Assembly (NCBI GenBank): GCA_002110485.1
Contig: MOWL01000005.1
Location: forward strand, 491,015-555,014
Reading direction: 5' to 3'
Source of the DNA: Emergomyces orientalis
Lineage: Eukaryota > Ascomycota > Eurotiomycetes > Onygenales > Ajellomycetaceae
Length of the DNA stretch: 64,000 bases
Shown here: positions 21,728 through 32,945 of the stretch, piece by piece
How positions within the stretch are numbered: the stretch's first letter is position 1
Layout: the number at the start of each line of letters is the position of its first letter
Notes under the pieces: model-generated
Told to the model about the DNA's origin: nothing
Database searches by the model: none
The model's input: only the letters and a program-made list of their open reading frames with translations
Program-made: the position numbers and the translations under genes

Positions 21728-22366
21728 GTGATTGCTCCTTTGTTCTTACATCCTTGTCAGGAGTAAAATCCGAATTTTAGTTTTATGTTTTCCTAGAATT
21801 TTAACTTTCTCTTTCTCCTAACCTTACTGTGCCCATGGGTAGACATTTTACCCCAGTTATTCGATTTTACTTCATGTTATACCTCAGGCAGCCAGTTATG
21901 CTACCGATATAAAGTTCAATCAAACAGCCACATCCCTCAGTACACGTAATGGATAGCAGTTAATCTTGCACTCCGTACTCCGTACTAATGATCTAATATC
22001 TCTTGAGCCACAAAATCCCCCTTTTCCCCTGATGATTTAATGCTGGGACAGTCCCATCCTTACGTCATCCTTAGGGCAATGACGTCACACGTGATTTTAA
22101 TTGCACGTGATTGCCCCATCACCGGAAAGCTTATATACACGTGACATCCCGTCCGCTTTAGGAACTATTGTCCCGCTCAACGACTTCAAGTTCAACTTCA
22201 GCTTCAACATCTCCAACCTTCTATCGAGTTATTCCGCAGCGACCCAGTCTTGGTATAAGTAACTGATGTCTTATTTTGGGTATATCTACATTACCGTATT
22301 CGAATTGGCAGCTTGAAGGATCGTTTTGCGCCATATTTTCATTTTCCCAGAGTGTGATCCTCAATC
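21728..22366. other. Promoter and 5' UTR of the 22367 gene
   Basis: Contains a dense cluster of CRE and CACGTG sites (22080-22143). A candidate 5' UTR intron may run from a GTAAC-type donor near 22258 to TTCCCAG just before the ATG at 22367. No coding frame is seen. Confidence 0.5.
22080..22143. promoter_or_regulatory. Cluster of CRE (TGACGTCA) and three CACGTG sites
   Basis: TGACGTCA lies at 22080-22087, directly followed by CACGTG at 22088-22093, with further CACGTG sites at 22104-22109 and 22138-22143, each as CACGTGA. Another ACGTCA lies near 22062. ATF/CREB-type bZIPs bind the first and bHLH factors (Cbf1-like, SREBP-like) bind CACGTG. The cluster is 220-290 nt upstream of the ATG of the 22367 gene. 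Confidence 0.6.
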
Positions 22367-23564
22367 ATGCCACCCGATATCAACTCTCTCCCCCCCTCCC
22401 GCGCGACCTCCCACTCCCCTTACCAACCACGCACACACACCAATTCGACAGACATGCCTCTGGGCCAATCACCCTCCCCTCGTTCTTCTTCTATATCCCT
22501 CGCTGCTGCCGCTACCATGAACGCAACAGACCTCTCCAGACGCTCTTCAACCAGTATCAATCGTGGCTCCCCGCAGGCTAGTAGAGTGCACGAGCGGCGC
22601 CGGTCTACGGTGCCAATGAACCTGAATTTAAATGACCCGACTTTGCCTGGTCCTGGCGAACTCTCCAGTAGTGATCACCGTTCGTCCATTGGAAGTGCAT
22701 ATAGGACCCACAGCCCAACCAGTATTGGTGGGAATCCCACAATTGCCACTGGTGATCCCCACCATCAAAGAGCACCATCTCTTGGTGAGATACATCAGGA
22801 GCTAGAGCAGGAGCAGGAAGCGCAGGTGGTACGTAGGATGAAATACAATATAAATCTAGCCACACACCTTGAATGATATAAAAATTAACAAATGTATTTT
22901 CTCCCTAGAACCGACTCCTACAAATGATACGGATGCAGCAAGCCCAGCTCCAGAGACAACAACAACAACAGCAACAACAACAGCAGTCTGCTGCATCAGG
23001 AACTGCCATTGCCGACGATTCCACACCAACGTCTGAGCGTTCCGTATCTTTTCCTCCCGTGCCGCCACCACCACTACCAACCCACAGATCCTCGACTCAA
23101 TTTCCATCCAATCTTTCCAGGCGTCGCAGCTCCCGTCATTCTCCCGCCATGCCTCCTCATGTGGACCCTGAAACCGGCATTTTGGCTGCTGACTGGTCGT
23201 CAATGGGTGGAGATGGTAGTGGGAGGCGCGGCAGTCGTGACGAAACGTCATACTACCAGGCAGAGACAGCGATGTTAACGAGGGAAAATCAAATGCTACG
23301 AGTGAGGATTCGAGAGCTAGGTATGATTTTCCATATTTGCACATCCAGTCCCATGATTTTAGACGATGATAAATATCCGTGCTAACTTTTTCTGCGTCTA
23401 CTACAGAGCGTCAAGTCGCTGAACTGAGCTCATCAGTTGCTCATGCGCCAAGCACCGGCTCGCGTTTATCGACCGCAGAGGCTGTACCTCCAACACCAGG
23501 TAGAACCGAATCTGAGCAGCCATCCCAAGGTCAACAATCCGCGGAGGAGGTAGACAAGCCTTGA
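22367..23564 (+). CDS. Low-complexity protein with short coiled coil
   Basis: Three exons, 22367-22828, 22909-23320 and 23407-23564 (344 codons, 343 aa). Introns are GTACGT...CCCTAG and GTATGA...CTACAG, and the joined frame is exact. Residues 1-140 are Ser/Pro/Thr-rich. A Gln-rich coiled-coil-prone segment follows (RLLQMIRMQQAQLQRQ then a run of Gln encoded by CAA/CAG). The second junction rebuilds a leucine/charged heptad stretch (ENQMLRVRIRELERQVAEL). The segment HVDPETGILAADWSSM looks like a conserved linear motif. No enzymatic domain is seen, and I know no function. The promoter carries a CRE/CACGTG cluster. Confidence 0.8.
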
Positions 23565-24885
23565 AATGAGCAATTGCGGCCACTATTGTAGTTTTCATTT
23601 AGCTTAATATGCAGAACCTCTCTCCACCCCGCCATGTACCAAACGGTGCTCCTAGCTGCTTGAAACCCGCTGGCTACATTCGATAACCAAACTCCCTCCC
23701 ACCCCCGATACACTCTCCTGCACGACGTCATCTTTACCTGAAGACAACCAAAATCGGTTTCGGATACATACAGCAACTTTACCATCAATCAATATTAGCT
23801 TGCAGACTCAATTGCCCTGTACATTCTCATACTCACTACGGATAAATGATCTTTACCCGGGTGGAATGATGCAACCTTTTATTCTTTTACAAAAACATCA
23901 CATGCGGTTGAGGGAAGATATATTGCATGGGATGAATGTTGCATGCATAAACGGATGGATGAAAATGATATTCTATTTACTTCCATATATGTGTTACTTT
24001 TATTCTTCGTTTGCATTCGGCGTTCAAATGTATATCTACATACCTGCTTTGCTTTGCTTTTCTGGTTTTATTTCTTTTTCTCTACTCCTCTTCCTCCTCC
24101 TCATCTTCTTCTTCGTCTTCTGCTTCTTTTTCTTGCATTCAGGATCCCCGAGTCAATTTTTGGTTTTGTTTCTTCTTTCATTTTAGTGTGGCGTATTTAT
24201 TTGTCAACTTTTTTTGACATCCTGTACCCTACGAATAAGGGCATGAACGCATGACATGATATGATATGACGACAATGGCACGGCTCAATTCAATTATCAA
24301 AGATTCACATTAAACTGGTAGCAAATCAACCACTTAGCTAAAAATAAGATGATGGGTATTTCTGTATATCGACTCCATGATAGACAAAATCATCACTGAC
24401 TAGTGCTTTTCAAAGGAAATAAATATTGAAAATGCCAAGAAAAAAAAACGTTTTAGATAAAGGGTAATATCTAAGTATAAAAATAAGAGAGAAATAAAAA
24501 AGTAGAAACCCAACAGCATGACTTGAAGAAGGGGTGCACGCGTGTATATTTATACATAGCTCTCCCAAAACCAGGAGGAACAAAAAAAGCCAAATAAAAG
24601 AAATAATGTATATCTATCTATGTATATGTGCATGTCACAAACCGATGGGACTGGGTGGGGGTGAGCATAAAGAAAACAAAACACATGACACAAATGAAAC
24701 AATATTTCAGAAAAAAAGGGGGGTGGGGAATATATGGCGGACACATATCCACCTGGTTCTCCTTTTGTATATCCCCCCATCTCCTCCATTCGTTTCTTCT
24801 TTCTCAGTTTCCAATTTTCCAACCCTCGCACAAACAACTTTCTAGCGAATGATGCAACTTATAACAGCAAAGCATAGTTTTTTTT
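23565..24885. other. Convergent intergenic region
   Basis: This is non-coding AT-rich sequence between two convergent genes, with a CTT/TTC-rich stretch at about 24060-24135. Frames here are hydrophobic, low-complexity readings of pyrimidine tracts and are not credible genes. Confidence 0.6.
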
Positions 24886-27131
24886 TTACAACTTCGCCTT
24901 CTCCGCCTCAGCCAGGAGATCTGGCATGAGCATATCGCGCATCTCACAAGCGGCCTCGTTGAGATAAAAGCTCATGCGCTCAGCGCCGAGTTTCTTGCAG
25001 ACGATGTTGAATTGGATACTAAATAAAAAAAAAGAGTTAGAAAAAAGTAAGTTGGTTGGTGTCAAGAAGAAAAAAAACCCCCATACCTATTCTCATTAAT
25101 CATATACGCAATTCCAAACCCATCATCCACGACCTGGCTCCACCCATACCCATTGAAATACTCAGAGCTCAACTGGCTAGAGCTGATAAACCACGTGCTA
25201 CTATACGAATACGCTGGGTCCTGGAAGAGTGCGGGAACCTTCTCCCCTTCCGCAATGAGCCTCTTCAGGCCGAACAGGTGTCTATCAACACCTTTGCCAA
25301 CGCTCGCATCGGCCGTATACTTGCTATGTGCAGCGAGCGCGGCACGGAAGTTCTTGACAACCTGCTCACGGGGCACGTTGATGTCCGCGTGTGACTTGCA
25401 AAACGCGACGCTCTCGTCGGAGACGGTCCGGGTAGTCTCTGTACGGCCTTGCTGGAATTTGCGCGTCGAGGCGGATTCGTAGGTTGGTCTGTTCTTGCCG
25501 TACATTTTGAAGTACGCGAGTTGGATGATCATCTGTACGTAAGCGTCTGGGCTGCATTTGAATTTTTTGATCAGGCCCTTGCCGTAGCCTTGGAAGGCTT
25601 GGACGCGGAGCTCGTGCTGGCCGATGACGGTGGTGAAGGCGTGGGTGGCTGTGGCGATGTCGTCGAGGACTTGTTTGTTGAGCTCGAACTGGATGGCCTG
25701 TGGGTCGGGGAGGGTGGAGCGGATTTCTGGGTTGGAGTAGTCGAGGCGGTTGTTGAAGATCATGTTGTTGACGTAGTCGCTGAGGCGGTGGGTGGGTGTG
25801 CCGTCCATCATGCTGTGTTCACCCATGAAGCCGGCGGTGCCGTTCTCGTTGACGATGAACTGGAGTGGTTTGTCGAACCAGCGGTTGCAGCCGTCACCGT
25901 GCCAGTAGGAGTGTGCGCGCTCTTCTAGAGTGACGGGTGAGGCGTCGTCCAGACAGACAGTGAATGATGCGCTCTGGATAGTCTCCAATGCAGCTTCGTT
26001 GGCGGCGCTGGCTTTGATGAGGTTCTTTCTGGCGGTGGTCCAGAAGTCTCGGTTGGCAGTGGTAAGCACACCAACTGGTTGGACTTTCTCTGCCTTTTGG
26101 TAAATTTTCTCGAATTGCTGCTGAAGCTCAGAGGTATTGAGCTGCTGGCCATTGACGTGGGTTTGAAGCTTGAAGATTTGGTTCTTGCGGATCACAATGA
26201 TATGCTCGTTGCCCTGGGGAGGGTATGTGACGGGGTAGTCGGCTTTGTCAGCGGGGATACGGCAGGCATTGAACATGTATTGGTACGAGCTCATGGCCAT
26301 AGGTTCTTTGCGGAGGTACTCCGGCTCAAGCGACCCATCGTCTACCTGTTTCTTGAATTCTAGCACGGAGGTAGTAATAGCAGCGGCGCGTTTTGCCGGG
26401 TTTCTCCGGTGTCGGTCGTCCCGGTAGGAGTAGAAGTAGCTGACATATGGCACAACAGGGTCACGGTAGGCGAGATATGCGGCTTCGTTCCACCAGTCGT
26501 AGATCCAATTCAAATGTTTAGGGTCGGCGGCGCGGGCCAGTAACCGCTTCTGAAGAGGTTCTCCCTCACCACCTGGTTTAATGAATTCCTCGACGGCTTT
26601 TGAGGTCTTTTTGAATTCTGACTCGGTAAGAAGCGGGTGGACTGATTTGAGGTATCGTTTGCCCGTCTCTTCGAGGGTTGGAACTGGAAGTCTTGGGAGG
26701 GAGTCCTCGAACCGGAGCATCTTCCCTTTTGATAGATCCTCCTTGTATCCTACACAAGAGTGAAAAACAATCCAAAAGTAAGTCACAAGATCAATTAGAG
26801 GCTCAAATGCCTAATTCTTTTTCCCCCTATTTTCTTTCACGTGCCCGGAAACATGGAGGGGGGAGGATGTAGGTATATGTACCTTGAGGAACCGAGGAGT
26901 TGGCGCGGCGAGGGGCCATTGTGATAGACTATATCACATACAATGTCAGCTACACAGAAGAGATATGGGGTTTCAAAGGCAATAATGAGTAATGAATAAA
27001 AGCCTAAACAGCTAGATATCTATCCATTAGACAATAGGGAGCGCAGGCAAACGAACCGTGGTGCGGGCGGGGCCTAAGGCAGATGTAGCTCGTCCAAGAA
27101 CAGAGAGACGGCCACGAGCAGCAGGGAACAT
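24886..27131 (-). CDS. acuJ: Carnitine O-acetyltransferase, mitochondrial and peroxisomal
   Basis: Four exons: 27057-27131, 26883-26928, 25087-26749 and 24886-25018 (639 codons, 638 aa). The enzyme transfers acetyl groups between CoA and carnitine to move acetyl units between peroxisomes, cytosol and mitochondria during growth on fatty acids or acetate. Exon 1 gives an Arg/Ala-rich presequence (MFPAARGRLSVLGRATSAL). Exon 2 contains a second in-frame ATG (26919-26917, MAPRRANSS) that would omit it. The C-terminus is AKL, a type-1 peroxisomal signal. The catalytic His is in GEHSMMDGT near residue 352; PHE/WH-type and YGKG family segments are present. Length matches fungal AcuJ/Cat2. The first donor is GTTCGT, slightly unusual. 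A FarA/FarB-type CCTCGG lies 226 nt upstream. Confidence 0.93.
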
Positions 27132-27356
27132 CCCTCTAGAGACTGGCGAGGAAATTGAAGAGAGGATAAAAGGAAGATAAAAAGGTTATACAAAACCAAG
27201 GCGGGAAAAAGGGGCGGGTATATAAAATAAAACAAAAAGGGAGCTGAGCTGTTGAGACAGAGCGAGAATGGGGGGGGTGAAAAACGGATGGAGAGAAAAT
27301 AAATTGGGGGGGCGGCGGATGATGAGGGAAACTCATGCGGGATTGGCGTGGATGTT

Positions 27357-27362
27357 CCTCGG
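27357..27362 (+). promoter_or_regulatory. CCTCGG, candidate FarA/FarB binding core
   Basis: CCTCGG is the core known for FarA/FarB control of fatty-acid utilisation genes in Aspergillus. Here it sits 226 nt upstream of the carnitine acetyltransferase ATG. A six-base match can occur by chance; position and gene identity make it plausible. Confidence 0.45.
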
Positions 27363-27454
27363 CTCGATGGAGGTACCCGCCCCGCCATACAAGGAACTCT
27401 GGGCTGCCATGTCACTCACTCTCTATGACTTACTTCCATTGCATCAGCGTTAAT

Positions 27455-27457
27455 TTC

Positions 27458-27494
<37 letters not shown>

Positions 27495-27498
27495 TTTT
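27455..27498 (+). repeat. (TTTTC)n followed by poly(T)
   Basis: Five TTTTC-like units run into 19 T. Simple-sequence DNA in the promoter interval. Confidence 0.85.
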
Positions 27499-28461
27499 GT
27501 ATGTTTTCTAGGGCAAATCAAGCAACCATACAAGTATTCTATTACGACCTGAGTCTCTTCAAATCCATCCCACATAGACAAAATATGATAACTACCTGTT
27601 GTCTGCCAACCCAAGGCACCATTGAGAGCAACAAGAGCAACCATTCCTAACCATCACAGTTTTCCCTTTCCCTCTCCCTCCGTCTCTACACACCCAGATC
27701 TATACACAACATCATATACACCGAGCCCGACATATTCATCCATATCCTCACAGCGCTCTCTTCCAGATATTAACCATTCTAGTTTGCGCCGAACACTCCC
27801 GATGACCAAGAATTCGCCGAGTGCCGAGGCTGTTCGAACCGGGTCACATGACTTTGAACACAGCCAAAACTGTCCCACGCTATAAGAGCTTGGTTGCTGG
27901 AAAAGATATAAGCTCATCACTAAAAGGGGGACACACAGGAATGAGTTTTTGTACTGGGTTGAATTCGGGCCAGCGGTTACTTACCTAGGTACTGTACATT
28001 ACCTATCTGCCCCTTTCTTTTCATATTTAGATCGCTCATTTTGTATTTCTCATCTCCAGGGAGGCGATACCTACTTTCGCCAGCCCCCCCTGCACACCCC
28101 CCGGTCCGGACCAAAGGGCTGACTGGTGTTGTGGGATGGAAGATTTCCGTTTATGTACATGTACACGTACGTACATGTACTAATTAGCTCCCTGTAATTC
28201 ATTGCCTACGGATGGATGGATGGATGTATAGAGAGAGGCTGAATAAAAAGGCAAATACCGCCCCTATATAAAACCCAGGAAAAAAGTACATACTTAACTA
28301 GTGGGTAACACGCTCTGCTTAAATCTGTTATCAAAACGAAAAGAAAGGAAAAGAAAAGAAAGGACAAAGAGAAAGAATCGACACAATAGCATACAACATA
28401 GGAATCAGTGGATAGAAAAGGAAGAAAATCACGAACACCACCCATTCCATACCAGAATAAA

Positions 28462-31400
28462 TCAAGACACAGACTCAACAGCCTTAACCCCCCTCCCCTC
28501 CCCCCCATCCATACCCATACCCATACCCATACTCATACCCATACCCAACCCTAACCCCCCAATCTTCGACCCGTTCCGCAACTCCACCCCACCCCTCCCC
28601 CTCAACCCGTCTGGCGTACAGATCCGCCCAGACCGCATCATACTCCTCAACCTCTTCCTCCGCGCCTCCCCACCCCGCTCCTCCCCCTTCGACCCCCTCT
28701 CATCCACCCAGTCAATCCGCTCAACCTTAAAACTCATCCCGTCATGGTTATCCCCCCACGTGCGCGACTTGAGGCCGTACATCACGGTGGAATCGTAGCA
28801 TTCGAGGGTTGGGAGGATTAGGAGGGTTATGTGTAGATCTTTATTTGGGGGTGGGAGTGGGGGGGTTTTGGGTTTGGGTTTGGTGTTGGTGGTGGTGGTG
28901 TTGGTATATGTTGTTTCGCGTTTGTCAGGGGGTTTGGGGATGGTTGTAGTCATTGTTGTTGTTGGTTCATCCAAGGAAGAGAGCTTGGGAAGAGTAGAAT
29001 TGGGTGTGGGTGCGATGGTGGTCCCATTTTTGGAATTAGGCGCATGTTGGTGTTCTTCCTTGATCTCCAGATCTAGCAGGGACACATCCACATCCTCTCC
29101 CCATTCGCCTCGGATAAAGCCAGAATGTATTGCTGCCGCCACGGGATCGGAGTCATCCGTATACACCCCCGTGCCCCAGAGTGCTCGTCGCGCACAGATT
29201 TCTTCTCGATGGCTCGCATCGATTCGGAACCGTGGGACGCGGATCGTATATGTACAATTCTCCTTTCCTTCAAACCGGGGAATAGGGACTGGTGTGCTCA
29301 CGTAACCAAATTTTGAACTTTCCGGGGACGCCCTGGAAGTTGGCACGCCGATCTTCGGGGCGTAAAGAGTCGAACCAAGATGATACCTGGGACGATGCGC
29401 GACACTACGTAGAAGTGGCTGTAAATTGACAATTGTGCTGTATTCTCGCATCGGGGTGGCAGGGGTTGAAGTGGGGGGTGGGGCGACAGACGCACCACCA
29501 CTGGCCGACCGTGGAACGTGGTGATGGTGATGGTGATGATGGTGATGGTGATGTGGACCGACATTGGAAGGGGAAACAGCACCACCTTCGGAGGGAATGG
29601 GTGATCGCTGGAAACCAGTCACAGCCGTTGGCGGGGTGGAGTTTTGTGGTACAATAGATCCAGAGGCGTCATCTTCTAACTTATGCCGGTGATGATGACT
29701 ATATAAAAGTTAATCAAAAAAGGGTCCAAGTATGGAACAAATGTAGATAATGGAAACTTACTGATGGCCATGGTGATGGTGGTGGTGGACATGTCGAGGC
29801 CTTCGGCCACGGGCTGTCCCTGCACCCCGGGCCGCAACTCCGTTTTCTCCCTCACCTTTCATATCATCATCTTTGGGTTTCCGTCCACGTCGCGCCGGTC
29901 CCGGCACGCTGGTTCGGGCGGGCTTCGTGGCAGATTCGTTCATTTCTCCCCCCGCTGAACGTGCGGCTATAGTGTCCCGCTTAAATGGGCTCGATGTCAT
30001 GGGTGTGGATGGCCCACTGCCCGGGCGACTAGCGGCAGCAACGCCAACACCACTACCAATTCCCGAGAAAACACGGCCAAGCTCGCTCTTAATACCAGCC
30101 TCCTCCGCGGAGCCGATTATTTGAGCTTGTGCACCGTGAACAGCCTGAGGATGTGGTGATGACCTTCCTTCCCGCTTGTTCTCTGAGTTCAGGGTAAGGA
30201 GACTTCGGTGTTGATAGGGTTCATCGTTGTCTTTACGTTTCTGGTCTTCGCCCATGCCACCAAAAGGTCGGAGGGAGCTTGAGCCAGGAGTTGGGGAAAA
30301 TATCCGAGACGATTGCTGGAATTTGCCCAGGCCTGAGCCTGACAGTGAATCATTGTGCTGGGAAGGCTCGGGTCGTTGTTGCTGTTGTTGCAGATGCGCC
30401 CCAGGAACCGATCGAGGACCAGCTAATTGAGATCCATGTGACTTCGGGTAGTTTTGGATACCACCGAACCCAAAACCTGATGGAGATTCGTTGTTAACGG
30501 GGTGGCGAGTCGTTTCAGGGGACAAGCGCTGGACACCACCTGAATCCCACGTTGGCCGCTGGGGTCCTTCTGGTTCCCGTTCTCCGAAATGTGATCCGAA
30601 TCGTGGCTGTTGCTGTTTCATATCCTGAGATGTCCGGTTAGACTGTTCCTGTTCACGGCTCACCGGTTCAGGGGGACCATGACGTTCTTGGTGCTGAATG
30701 ACATATCTTTGTTGGGCATGTAGTGGTGCCTCAGGCCTTGGGTATCCAGGTGCTGCTCGTTGTGATCCGGCTTCTTTTGGTGGGCCTTCCCCAAAACTTG
30801 GTCCCGTAGGTCTTGTCCCTGGGCTGAATAGCGACCTTCGTGCTGTAGGTTCCTCTTGGTGTGGCTGGCTGCTGGGGCGTTGGATTGGTCCGCTTATGCT
30901 AACACGCCGGTCTTGGTTGTAAGGGGGTCCTGTAAATGGCCCAGAGGGGGCTGGCTGGCTGGTCTGTGGTTTGTCTCCGTATATTGAGGACAGGCCTTGG
31001 GACCGTGACAAGCTTCCAAAACTCGAAGGATCTTCTGAAGGAGGCGGAGGTTGGTTTTGGGGGGCGCTTCCAGAGCTCGAACGGTATGGGCGAGGCGGCT
31101 GTGGTTTTGAAAACAGACCCCTATCTGGAGTGTGGGATCGTCTTAAAGGGGGAAAATCAGAAGATGGTTGTGGTTGTCTCGAGGGTGCGGAAGGGGGTGA
31201 CATCGCTCCTTGTGGCGGTCCGTGGGAGGGGGATGACACAGAGGATACGGAGGGGCGGCCATAGAGAGAGGATGGGGCGCTATCGCGAGGTGGGCGATCT
31301 GAATCCGATCCTAACATTGACGATATCGACATGCTGCTTCCCGGGCGATGTGCGGAGGGCTGAGGGGGTTCACGAGGAGGGAATGAGGGCTGTGCAGGAG

Positions 31401-32945
31401 GAAGGGGTCCTGGTATGGGGGCTCCACGCGAGTGGTAATGCTGGGGAGAGGACGGAGGAAGCATTTGGCGACTGTTATAGGTAGAGGGGGGTGGAGGGGG
31501 TTGCTGGCCACCTTGGTGATCAATATGTCCTGAGACTAAGGCAGTAGATATAGTTAGCAAGATTCTTGAGCGAACGAGGAAGTGAATCGAGACCCATCAA
31601 AAATACAGCAGAAAACACAACAGAAAACCGCAGAGCAGCTTTTGGGGACAAGCTCTTCTTTCACAGTAGTGACAATGATATAGCAAACTTCCAATTTTAA
31701 GCACTGTTATAACATGATCGACTGTTGGTGAGGGCAGAATGCGAAAACAGAGCGTAAAACTCACCAGGATAGACAGGAGAGCTGCCATTGCTGCCCAGCG
31801 ATCGTCGCCTAGCCTGCTCGTAGGGCTGTGAGGGATGCGACATGTCCCGCGACGACATGGCGGGTGGTAGAGGAGTGTGATGATGTGGTTGTTGTTGTGG
31901 TGGTGGAGGTTGTGGTGGAGGTTGATGAAGTTGAGGTGCTGTGGCTAGATAGACAGGGCAAGGGTCAGCCATATGCGGACAAGATGCGGCTCTGCAGATT
32001 CCGCCTGGGCACGGGTTTTTTTTTGGCTGGGGAACGGGGGCTGGTCACGGGACTCGTTCGGCTGGGCAAGGCCGAGACCTGCTAGCCCGTATTGGGTTAG
32101 CGTTCCCGCCCCAGACTATCGCCGCAGCCGATCCAGGGTCATTAGGTAAGCCCCCCAAGCACGGGACAGCAGGGGCCTGGCCTGAGGCATAACAAAAAAA
32201 AAGCCCTAGACGAAACTATATATCCTTCTAGACAGGGACGACATAAGGGGATGAGAAATGGGAAACTGGGGGACTTGGAAACTTGGCAACCTTGCTTTGT
32301 TGCTGGATGGTTGAACTGCGCTTTGTCTGTTCATCGCGCGTGGAGCTGTCCAAGGCAAAAAGGGTTTCAGCGCAGGCGCGCCTCCCCCCGGTGCAAGAGA
32401 ACAAGAAAACCAAGGAATTTATATATCATCTCACAGCGGTCGCAAACACTGCAGGATGGAAACCATGGGTCTTGTGTCGGTGCTATCACTTGTATTGTTC
32501 ACAGGCCTTGAAAAAAATATATATCTCCCTTACCTTCACGATATATGGTGTTGTTTGGCTTGTCCACTCCTCCATCAACACCTTTAATAGCCGAACCGCG
32601 ACTCGAATGTCGAGAATGAAAAGCTGATGTGTGTTCGGGATGGAGGGACGCGAAGGGGCCTGGCGATGGAGATGGCGATGGTTTCGGAGGGGGGATGATT
32701 TCGTGATGGTAGGGATGGGACGGATAGACTAAGGATGGCGGAGGGGCCCCTGGAGGTACTCGTGGAGGAATCTCATTTTCTCGTCGCCCCAACAAATCGT
32801 AAGTTACTTGGGATCTTCCGTTTGTCGGTAAAGAGCCCGGTCCGTATAGACGTGGCGGCAACGGGGGTTGTCTGGATTCTGGTGGAGGAGCCCCAAATGT
32901 CGATGGGCGAGTGAAAGGCTGGTGGTGTGGGCGTTGGGGATCCAT
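28462..32945 (-). CDS. rxt3: Histone deacetylase complex subunit Rxt3
   Basis: Four exons: 32534-32945, 31765-31944, 29762-31535 and 28462-29698 (1201 codons, 1200 aa). The joins are GAAG|GTAAGG...CTAG, CCTG|GTGAGT...TTAG, CATCA|GTAAGT...TATAG. Rxt3 belongs to the Rpd3L deacetylase complex that represses transcription. The Rxt3 domain is in the last exon at about residues 871-1010, running from REYSTIVNLQPLLR through GSTLYAPKIGVPTS and TIRVPRFRIDASHREEICAR to GFIRGEWGEDVDVSLLDLEI. A second conserved piece, LLILPTLECYDSTVMYGLKS, lies further on. Residues 1-780 are Pro/Gln/Ser-rich with basic AT-hook-like GRRGRKPK near 760. There are two poly-His runs, one straddling the last junction. The 589-nt first intron is long for this genome and might hide a further exon. 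Confidence 0.88.
28508..28548. repeat. Hexanucleotide repeat (CCCATA) in rxt3 C-terminus
   Basis: About six ATACCC units, one imperfect, encode alternating Gly-Met at the rxt3 C-terminus on the minus strand. A length-variable coding microsatellite is likely. Confidence 0.8.

Larger units (their letters stand above)
27132..28461. other. Promoter of carnitine acetyltransferase and 3' flank of rxt3
   Basis: Contains a CCTCGG site (27357-27362), a TTTTC/poly(T) tract (27455-27498) and a palindromic ACGTACATGTAC-rich stretch near 28150-28185. The frame at 27622-27885 (+) lacks coding character. Confidence 0.5.

Noticed and set aside
25449..25928. 159-codon plus-strand frame with repeated Val/Glu
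   Set aside because: Antisense shadow of the carnitine acetyltransferase coding sequence.
28540..28560. Telomere-like AACCCTAACCC
   Set aside because: Only about two units, embedded in the coding hexanucleotide array of rxt3; not a telomere or interstitial telomeric tract.
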